A stretch of DNA of 64,000 bases, taken from NCBI RefSeq assembly GCF_008802365.1, contig NZ_VZQZ01000007.1:1-64000 (forward strand). Reading direction: 5' to 3'. Shown here one piece after another: positions 58,048 through 64,000 of this stretch. The notes beneath the pieces were generated by a model. The model was not told the DNA's origin and searched no databases. It saw nothing but the letters and a program-made list of their open reading frames with translations. This stretch comes from Oryzomonas japonica. Its GTDB lineage: Bacteria; Desulfobacterota; Desulfuromonadia; Geobacterales; Pseudopelobacteraceae. Each line of letters begins with the position of its first letter. Positions within the stretch are counted from its first letter, which is position 1. A program made the translations under genes and the position numbers.

Positions 58048-58136
58048 TAATAGGCTACCTCAAAAAGAATGGGGTGTCAAGGATGGAAAGGCTTAGCTTT
58101 AGCCCGGCTGCCGCACCGGACCATGCCGTCGGCGCA

Positions 58137-59375
58137 TCAGTGGGCTATGATGCCGGACCGCCAGTTGAAGGCCTCGAGTTGGGCTGTCAGGAGTTCGTCG
58201 AGTGTTATGCCGCACCGCTCGAGTAACGGCGTGACCGCGTCGAAATCGGTCACTTCCAGTTTCTCGGCAAGCAGGAGCAGTTCGCCCAATCGCCCCGAGC
58301 GATCGAGGAGGGCGGCGCAGATCTCCTCGTTGAGGTTGAGGTTCGAGATGATCTCGTCCATGGGCGTTTCGAACAGGACATCGAGAAGGGACAGGATGCC
58401 GGTCATAAAGGCCTCTTCCGATTGTTCGGAGGAAGAGGCGTGTTGCAGCTTTTGCAGCACCAGTGTTTCCATCAGGCGCCCCCGTACCGCCGCCATCTCC
58501 AAAAGCGGATTGTCGATGCCGCGGGAATCGTTGCCGGAGAACAGGGACAACTGGATCCAGCGCCGCAGGTGGTTGGTTCCCAGCATGAGGATTGCGTGCC
58601 GGAGGGTCTTGATCTTTTCGCGCATGCCCAGGGCAACGGAGTTGACCAGACGCAGAAGGTTATAGGAGAGGCTCGGGTTCTCCTTGAAGGTCTGTTCCAG
58701 CTCTTCGGGGGGGGCGTCCATGGTAAGCTGTTGGAGCAAGGTGAGCATGGCCCTGCTCGAGACATCGAACCGTTTTTTGTTGAGCACCACCGGACGTTCG
58801 AAAAAATACCCCTGAAAGTAATCGAAGCCAAGTGCGGCGCAGGTTTCGAACTGTTCGAAGGTCTCGACTTTTTCCGCCAGGAGCTTGAGCGGCCACTGAC
58901 GCAGCTTGCGGACGATCTCGGGCAGTCGTTCCGGGCTGGTTTCCAGGATATCGATCTTGATGTAATCGACGGCGGAGTAGATTTCGTGATATTCGGGGCT
59001 GTACACATGGTCGTCCAGGGCCAGCTTGAAACCGAGCTTTCTCAACTCGCGGCAGCGCTCGGCGACATGGTCGTCGAGCTCGATGGTTTCCAGAAGTTCG
59101 AGAACTGATTGCCTGATGGGGAGCAGTTCGAGCAATTCCGAGAGAAACAGGCCGAGGTAGACGTTGATGAAACCGAATTTTCCGCCCAGGACCTCCTGGA
59201 GGCCGAAATTCGACAGGGCGCTGGTGATGACGCTGGTGCTGGCCTGGGAGCAGCTTTCGAATTCCGCGCGGTTTACCGTGGTGGCGCGGAAGAGCAACTC
59301 GTAGCCGACGATCTCCTGTTTGCGGTTGAGGATCGGTTGCCGGCCCAGAAAGAAATTTTCGTTGTTCTGCCCCAT
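58137..59375 (-). CDS. EAL-HDOD signalling protein (YuxH-like)
   Basis: The 412-residue protein has an N-terminal EAL-like domain (FFLGRQPILNRKQEIVGYELLFRA, residues 8-31; FKLALDDHV; DYIKID; LLAEKVET; FQGYFFERP) and a C-terminal HDOD domain from about 205 (LLQQLTMDAPPEELEQTFKENPSLSYNLLRLVN). EAL is replaced by ELL and DDFG by DDHV, so c-di-GMP cleavage is doubtful, as is usual for this family. It lies 12 bases after cheB on the same strand and probably belongs to the chemotaxis transcript. Confidence 0.9.
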   Translation of the reverse strand: MGQNNENFFLGRQPILNRKQEIVGYELLFRATTVNRAEFESCSQASTSVITSALSNFGLQEVLGGKFGFINVYLGLFLSELLELLPIRQSVLELLETIELDDHVAERCRELRKLGFKLALDDHVYSPEYHEIYSAVDYIKIDILETSPERLPEIVRKLRQWPLKLLAEKVETFEQFETCAALGFDYFQGYFFERPVVLNKKRFDVSSRAMLTLLQQLTMDAPPEELEQTFKENPSLSYNLLRLVNSVALGMREKIKTLRHAILMLGTNHLRRWIQLSLFSGNDSRGIDNPLLEMAAVRGRLMETLVLQKLQHASSSEQSEEAFMTGILSLLDVLFETPMDEIISNLNLNEEICAALLDRSGRLGELLLLAEKLEVTDFDAVTPLLERCGITLDELLTAQLEAFNWRSGIIAH

Positions 59376-59387
59376 AGCGTTAACCCG

Positions 59388-60458
59388 TTACCCGCACAGC
59401 TTCAGTACTTCCGTGGCAATGTTCTGAAGTGAGAGCGTCCTGTGGACGCCGCCCCGCTTGACCGCTTCGTTCGGCATGCCGTACACCACGCAGGTCGCTT
59501 CGTCCTGGGCCAGGGTCATTGCGCCGGCGTCGAACAGCTCCTTCATGCCGTGGGCACCGTCGTCCCCCATGCCGGTCATGATGACGCCCACGGCGTTTTT
59601 CCCCGCGTAGCGCGCGGCCGACCGGAACAGGACATCCACCGAAGGACGGTGGCGGGACACCAGGGGGCCCTCCTTGATCTCCACATAATACCGGGCGCCG
59701 CTACGTTTGAGCAGCAGATGATGGTTTCCCGGCGCGATCAGCACCCGCCCGCGGACCACCGAATCGTTGTCGGCCGCCTCCTTCACCGTTACGCGGCAGA
59801 TGCCGTTGAGGCGCTTGGCAAAGGCGGCCGTGAAATGTTCCGGCATGTGCTGGACGATGACGATACCCGGGGCATTTTCCGGCAGCATTTCGAGAAAGGT
59901 CTTGAGGGCCTCGGTGCCGCCGGTGGAGGCCCCCACCACCACGACCTTTTCCGTGGTCTGTATCATGGCCCGGGTCGTGGGTTTTTCCATGATGACATCG
60001 GCGGACAGCTTGGGGGTCACCGTGTGGGTCGCCCGCATCGCCAGCGGCCGGGGTCTGGACATGGCCGCCGCCTTGATCGTATCGCAGATGCGGACCCGCG
60101 ATTCTTCGATAAACTGCTTGGTCCCCATCTTGGGCTTGGCGATGATCTCGACCGCGCCGTACTCCAGGGCCTTGAGGGCCGTTTCGCTGCCCGAATCGGT
60201 CAGGCTTGAGCACATGACCACCGGGATGGGGTGCTGGGTCATGATCTTCTGAAGAAACGTCAGGCCGTCCATGCGCGGCATCTCGACATCGAGTGTGATG
60301 ACGTCCGGGACACATTCCTTCATGCGCTCCGCTGCCACAAACGGATCCGAGGCGGCGGCCATGACCTCGATGTGGGGGTCAGACGACAGGATTTCGGTCA
60401 ACGCCTGCCTGACGAGGGCAGAGTCGTCGACGATCAGCACCTTGATCCTGGCCGTCAT
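59388..60458 (-). CDS. cheB: Chemotaxis protein-glutamate methylesterase/deamidase CheB
   Basis: The 356-residue enzyme removes methyl groups from chemoreceptors. Receiver: D11/D12 and phospho-Asp57 ([13 protein letters not shown]), linker 115-170, and catalytic domain with Ser178 in [12 protein letters not shown], His204 in VQHMPEHFT and an Asp in [13 protein letters not shown]. It follows cheD and precedes the EAL-HDOD gene. Confidence 0.96.
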   Translation of the reverse strand: MTARIKVLIVDDSALVRQALTEILSSDPHIEVMAAASDPFVAAERMKECVPDVITLDVEMPRMDGLTFLQKIMTQHPIPVVMCSSLTDSGSETALKALEYGAVEIIAKPKMGTKQFIEESRVRICDTIKAAAMSRPRPLAMRATHTVTPKLSADVIMEKPTTRAMIQTTEKVVVVGASTGGTEALKTFLEMLPENAPGIVIVQHMPEHFTAAFAKRLNGICRVTVKEAADNDSVVRGRVLIAPGNHHLLLKRSGARYYVEIKEGPLVSRHRPSVDVLFRSAARYAGKNAVGVIMTGMGDDGAHGMKELFDAGAMTLAQDEATCVVYGMPNEAVKRGGVHRTLSLQNIATEVLKLCG

Positions 60459-60492
60459 GATGATTCCCTCTTGGTACTCTGGACACCGATCA

Positions 60493-60981
60493 TCAGAAGA
60501 TCTTTCGTACCTGGCGCACGAAAACCTCGCCGCTATGGGAATAGAAAAACAGCTTTCTGCCCTGGTTGCCGCCGGTATCGGCGGCCGATACCTTCAGGCC
60601 GAGCCTGTCGAGCGCCTGCAAGGCGGCTTCGATGTTCTGGCCCCCAACCGACCCCGCTCCGTCGTTGCGGACGGTGAAGTTGAGCACGTTCGCCCCCCCG
60701 AAGAGCTTGGCCTCGATGTCGTTTGGGCCGCCGCACAGGGCGCTTATCCGGTTATACAGATATGTTACGGCTCTGTCCACATAACGAAAATCATCCTGCT
60801 CCGCTTTTCCGCCGGGGAGCATGGCGTGACAGATGGCCCCTACGCCGATCCGGGGCGCATGCAAAATCACCGCAACGCAGGAACCGAGCACCGTGGAGAC
60901 AAGGGCAGGGCTCCGGGCGATGAAAATCTCCCCCGGTTTCAAGTATACGTTGCACACATGCTTGTCGTACAGGTTTTTCAT
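60493..60981 (-). CDS. cheD: Chemoreceptor glutamine deamidase CheD
   Basis: The 162-residue enzyme deamidates receptor glutamines. The catalytic Cys35 is in [12 protein letters not shown] and His52 in [11 protein letters not shown], 17 residues apart as in the family; the Thr30 triad partner is just before. The ATG overlaps the cheR stop (ATGA, 60981-60978), so translation is coupled. The open frame runs upstream to 61476 through cheR only. Confidence 0.95.
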   Translation of the reverse strand: MKNLYDKHVCNVYLKPGEIFIARSPALVSTVLGSCVAVILHAPRIGVGAICHAMLPGGKAEQDDFRYVDRAVTYLYNRISALCGGPNDIEAKLFGGANVLNFTVRNDGAGSVGGQNIEAALQALDRLGLKVSAADTGGNQGRKLFFYSHSGEVFVRQVRKIF

Positions 60982-61847
60982 AGTTTTCGATACACGGTCG
61001 ATGCCACCGGCGTCAAGGGGACATTCAGGCCGCTCAAGGTTTCGGAGTGCCCGAGAAAGAGATACCCCCCGGGAACCAGTTGGCGGCAGAATTTGTTCAG
61101 CAGCCGCTCTTGGGTCGGCTTGTCGAAATAGATGATGACATTGCGGCAGAAGATGATCTCCATCTGTTCCCGCATGCCGAAATCCTCCATGAAGTTCAGG
61201 CGCCTGAACTGGACCAGGGAGCGCAGGTGGGGAGCCACACGCACCAGCCCCTTGCTTTTGTCGCGACTTCTCAATAGGTATTTTTTCTTCATCTGCAAAG
61301 GGATGGGGTCGACGCGATCTTCGGTGTAGATGGCGTTTTTTGCCTTTTCCAACACCGCCGTCGAGATATCCGTTGCCAGGATGGAAACGCGAAACCCGGG
61401 ATTGCTCGCCATGAACTCCGATAGGACCATGGTCAGGGTGTACGGTTCTTCGCCGCTGGAACAGCCGGCGCTCCATATCTTGAGCGGCGACCGGTAACCG
61501 GCCTCCCGCGCCTCCACCAGCGCAGGAAGCGCCGATTTCACAAGGAAGTCGAAATGGGCGGGCTCCCGGAAAAAATCGGTCTTGTTGGTCGTCACCACGT
61601 CGATCAGGTGGATCAGCTCACTGCTCTTCTCAGCGCCGCTGAAAACGTGCTCCGCGTATTCCTCGAAGGTACGCATGCCGAGGGCTTTGAGCCGCTTTTG
61701 CAAGCGGGCCTCCAACATGGTCTTCTTGGCCGCCGGCATCTTGATGCCGACCTCGTCATAGATAAAACCGCTGAACCTGTTGAATTCCCTGTCTTTAAGT
61801 ACTGCAGGAATGCCGGGGGTATGGAAGGCCTCGTCGTGCGGGTTCAT
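60978..61847 (-). CDS. cheR: Chemotaxis protein methyltransferase CheR
   Basis: The product of about 289 residues moves methyl groups from S-adenosylmethionine to receptor glutamates. Marks: N-terminal FNRFSGFIYDEVGIKMPAAKKTMLEARLQKRL, TTNKTDFFREPAHF, WSAGCSSGEEPYTL (SAM site), IFCRNVIIYFDKPTQERLL. I take ATG 61847 with TTGGAACG upstream; ATG 61907 would add 20 residues and overlap the REC-Hpt gene by 11 bases. cheD overlaps its stop. Confidence 0.94.
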   Translation of the reverse strand: MNPHDEAFHTPGIPAVLKDREFNRFSGFIYDEVGIKMPAAKKTMLEARLQKRLKALGMRTFEEYAEHVFSGAEKSSELIHLIDVVTTNKTDFFREPAHFDFLVKSALPALVEAREAGYRSPLKIWSAGCSSGEEPYTLTMVLSEFMASNPGFRVSILATDISTAVLEKAKNAIYTEDRVDPIPLQMKKKYLLRSRDKSKGLVRVAPHLRSLVQFRRLNFMEDFGMREQMEIIFCRNVIIYFDKPTQERLLNKFCRQLVPGGYLFLGHSETLSGLNVPLTPVASTVYRKL

Positions 61848-61896
61848 AAAAGCGTTCCAATACGGGGAGAGGTCATAATCGACCGCCGGTGCACAC

Positions 61897-62724
61897 TCAT
61901 AGGCCATCCCTGTCAAGAAGAATAGTGTTCGTAAGAAGCTCCAGCTCGTGGGGGAGTTGGGCGGTCCATTGTGCACAGTCGTCCAGATTGCCGCCGTCAA
62001 GGCTCGACTGAATGTGACTGCACAGATGTGCGAGACGCTTGGCGCCGATGGTGTCGGCGGATACCATCAATCTGCGGATGTGCCTTTTGGTCGCCTCCGT
62101 ATCACCGGCCCTGACAAGGTCGGCAAGATGGTCGATCAAATGAGGGGCTTGGTCGATGAACATGTCAACAAGCTCATCATAGAGGGGCCGGACCCCCCCC
62201 AGGTTCTCCAGCGCCTCTTCTTCGTCCAGGATGGGGAGCGTTCCGCAGGCTTCCGGTTCTGCCCCTTCCCCGGGGGGAAGGACGCAAAACAGGCCGCACA
62301 CCGCCCGCAACTCCCTGGCCGACATCGGCTTTGAAAGATACCCGTTCATGCCGACGCTACGGCACTTGTCCTGGATCGCCTTGAGGGAGTAGGCGGTCAG
62401 GGCGATGATCGGCACAGTGCCCCCGCGGGCGGCCTGCTCCTCTTCGCGGATTTTGAGGGTGGCCACAAAACCGTCCATCTCCGGCATGAGGATATCCATC
62501 AGGATGAGGTCGTATCTCCCGCTTCTGGCCTCGTCCACGGCGTCGCGGCCGTTATCGACGCAGTGGACCTGCACGTTGCCCTTTTCCAGCAGCCTGCGGA
62601 TGCTGACTTGGTCCAGGCTGTTGTCTTCGGCCAGGAGGATGCGCGGCATTTTATCGTCCGCAAGCCCCGCCTGGGGCGACGTGGGATAACTCCATACCTG
62701 GTATTTTATCGCTTCGTGCTGCAT
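61897..62724 (-). CDS. Receiver-Hpt protein with degenerate Hpt
   Basis: The 275-residue protein has a receiver ([21 protein letters not shown], phospho-Asp77 in [29 protein letters not shown]) from residue 27 to 145, then a helical Hpt-like domain from about 170. The Hpt motif normally reads HxLKGSAxxIGA; here [12 protein letters not shown] has Arg217 in the His place, His215 lies two residues earlier, and Lys/Gly are lost. So phosphotransfer is doubtful. ATG 62649 would start right at the receiver. It lies between cheW and cheR. Confidence 0.85.
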   Translation of the reverse strand: MQHEAIKYQVWSYPTSPQAGLADDKMPRILLAEDNSLDQVSIRRLLEKGNVQVHCVDNGRDAVDEARSGRYDLILMDILMPEMDGFVATLKIREEEQAARGGTVPIIALTAYSLKAIQDKCRSVGMNGYLSKPMSARELRAVCGLFCVLPPGEGAEPEACGTLPILDEEEALENLGGVRPLYDELVDMFIDQAPHLIDHLADLVRAGDTEATKRHIRRLMVSADTIGAKRLAHLCSHIQSSLDGGNLDDCAQWTAQLPHELELLTNTILLDRDGL

Positions 62725-62760
62725 GGTCGTCGCTGCCCCGCCATACGTGGAATCGGGCTG

Positions 62761-63243
62761 TCACCCCACGTCCTGCACCGTGTACAACTCTTCATCGGTA
62801 AATATTTTATCGCTGTCCAGGATCATGATGAATCTGTTGTCGTGCTTGCCCATGCCCTTGATGAAGTCGGTGTTGAGGTGGGTGCCGATGTGGGGCGCGG
62901 CCTCGATCTGCTCCGGCTCCATCTCGATCACCTCCTGAACCGAGTCGGCCAGAACACCCAGGATAAGGGTCTCGTCCTCCAATTCCACCTCCACCACGAT
63001 GATACAGGTGTTGACCGTGCGCTCGGTGGCCGACATGCCGAATTTGAGCCGCAGGTCGATGACCGGGACGACGCTGCCCCGCAGGTTGATGACCCCCCGC
63101 ATGAAGTCCGGGGTCTGGGGCACCTTGGTGATGCCGGTGTACTCCAATATCTCCCTGACCTTGGCCACGTCGAGGGCAAAGACCTCCTCGTCGAGCTTGA
63201 AGGTGAGATACTGGACCGTTTCGATGATGTCCGCTGCACTCAT
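62761..63243 (-). CDS. cheW: Chemotaxis coupling protein CheW
   Basis: The 160-residue scaffold links receptors to CheA. Family marks: YLTFKLDEEVFALDVAKVREILEYTGITKVPQTPDFMRGVINLRGSVVPVIDLRLKFG and ILGVLADSVQEVIEMEPEQIEAAPHIG. It begins nine bases after the receptor gene and behind GGGGGGCGCC. cheA is not in the window. Confidence 0.96.
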   Translation of the reverse strand: MSAADIIETVQYLTFKLDEEVFALDVAKVREILEYTGITKVPQTPDFMRGVINLRGSVVPVIDLRLKFGMSATERTVNTCIIVVEVELEDETLILGVLADSVQEVIEMEPEQIEAAPHIGTHLNTDFIKGMGKHDNRFIMILDSDKIFTDEELYTVQDVG

Positions 63244-63252
63244 GGCGCCCCC

Positions 63253-64000
63253 CTAGAATTTCTCGAATTCGTCGTCAAGACGATCCGGCCCCGGGGTTCC
63301 CAAGTCGAGACTGATCCCGCTGCCTTTGCGGACCGCCGGAGCGGAAACGTTCCGGGCGACGTGGGCGATTTGGACGTTCTTGCGGGCCGGACGGGGGTTT
63401 TGCAAACCCCGTGCCTGGCCTGCGTCGATGCGGAAAAAGCTGATGGAATCCTTCAACTGCTCGGCCTGACCCGAAAGCTCTTCCGAGGTGGAGGCCATCT
63501 CCTCGCTGGCCGAGGCGTTCTGCTGGATGACGCTGTCCAGCTGCTGGATGGCCTTGTTGATCTGTTCGGCCCCGGTGTCCTGCTCCTTGCTGGAGGCGCT
63601 GATCTCCTGCACCAGTTCGGCGGTCTTCTGGATGTCCGGCAGCATCTTGTCCAGCATGTCGCCGGCGGCCTCGGCCACCTGGACGCTGCGGGTGGAGAGC
63701 TCGCTGATCTCGCCGGCCGCCGCCTGCGAGCGCTCGGCCAGTTTGCGCACCTCCGAGGCGACCACGGCAAATCCCTTGCCGTGCTCCCCGGCCCGGGCCG
63801 CCTCGATGGCGGCGTTCAAGGCCAGCAGGTTGGTCTGGCGGGCGATCTCCTCAATGATGGAGATCTTGGTGGCGATCTCCTTCATGGCCCCCACGGTCCC
63901 GGCCACGGCCTTACCTCCTTCCTTGGCGTCGCTGGCGCTCTTGACGGCGATCTTCTCGGTCTGGCCCGAGTTGTCGGCGTTCTGCTTGATGCTGGAGGTC
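63253..64000 (-). CDS. Methyl-accepting chemotaxis protein, C-terminal part (cut by window end)
   Basis: About 249 residues read from the window end to the stop at 63253. The signalling tip [43 protein letters not shown] is plain, followed by the coiled coil with [24 protein letters not shown] and [27 protein letters not shown]. The last 70 residues are a flexible tail without the CheR/B docking pentapeptide NWETF; it ends DDEFEKF. Sensor and membrane parts are outside the window. Confidence 0.96.
   Translation of the reverse strand, partial: TSSIKQNADNSGQTEKIAVKSASDAKEGGKAVAGTVGAMKEIATKISIIEEIARQTNLLALNAAIEAARAGEHGKGFAVVASEVRKLAERSQAAAGEISELSTRSVQVAEAAGDMLDKMLPDIQKTAELVQEISASSKEQDTGAEQINKAIQQLDSVIQQNASASEEMASTSEELSGQAEQLKDSISFFRIDAGQARGLQNPRPARKNVQIAHVARNVSAPAVRKGSGISLDLGTPGPDRLDDEFEKF

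Overview
The window is a gene-dense bacterial chromosome segment of roughly 55-60% GC. Gene content and order point to the Deltaproteobacteria (Desulfuromonadia), close to Geobacter/Pelobacter propionicus. The pointers are a 12-heme c-type cytochrome, type IV pilus genes, an acetate-type symporter under an IclR regulator, NtrY/NtrX-like signalling, an EAL-HDOD protein and a chemotaxis operon with cheD and cheB. The genus is an inference from content and style; no rRNA lies in the window.

Region 1 (1-15375, all +) is the S10-spc-alpha ribosomal superoperon. It holds the end of tuf, then rpsJ-rplC-rplD-rplW-rplB-rpsS-rplV-rpsC-rplP-rpmC-rpsQ-rplN-rplX-rplE-rpsN-rpsH-rplF-rplR-rpsE-rpmD-rplO-secY-adk-map-rpmJ-rpsM-rpsK-rpsD-rpoA-rplQ, closed by a strong terminator. 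Several genes use TTG or GTG starts behind near-perfect Shine-Dalgarno sites. Zinc-binding forms of S14, L36, S4, L24 and adenylate kinase are present.

Region 2 (15400-26300) has a YaaR-like gene (-), then phasin-like, ubiB/ABC1 kinase, NtrY-like kinase and NtrX-like sigma-54 activator (+). After these come an MFS transporter, a small HTH protein with a four-cysteine tail, two poorly known genes, a CtpA-type protease and a small membrane protein. Region 3 (26300-34850, all -) holds secA, argJ, a serine hydrolase lipoprotein, a response regulator with a long Pro/Ala linker, trpD and trpC.

Region 4 (34850-39920) starts with an AT-rich regulatory stretch carrying five copies of a TAAAAC-type motif. 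It leads into an IclR regulator, a DUF485 protein plus ActP-like symporter, and a DUF294 nucleotidyltransferase-like gene. Together they look like a controlled organic-acid (probably acetate) uptake module. Region 5 (39900-47470) holds a divergent dodecaheme cytochrome and a small XRE regulator heading pilM-N-O-P-Q, followed by an AT-rich orphan lipoprotein gene.

Region 6 (47470-58140) has valS with a foldable leader, nadK and recN, with recN flanked by two different palindromic intergenic repeats. Convergent to it runs kdsB-pyrG-kdsA plus a ParA-like ATPase fused to a putative zinc-knuckle domain. Region 7 (58140-64000, all -) is a chemotaxis operon: MCP (cut by the window edge), cheW, REC-Hpt, cheR, cheD, cheB and EAL-HDOD. 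The Hpt domain seems to lack its phospho-histidine.

No CRISPR array, tRNA, insertion sequence or prophage was seen. I found no plainly new multi-gene system. The best leads are the ParA-zinc fusion in the KDO operon, the TAAAAC motif array before the IclR gene, the His-less Hpt protein, the compact 12-heme cytochrome and the small cysteine-tailed HTH protein.
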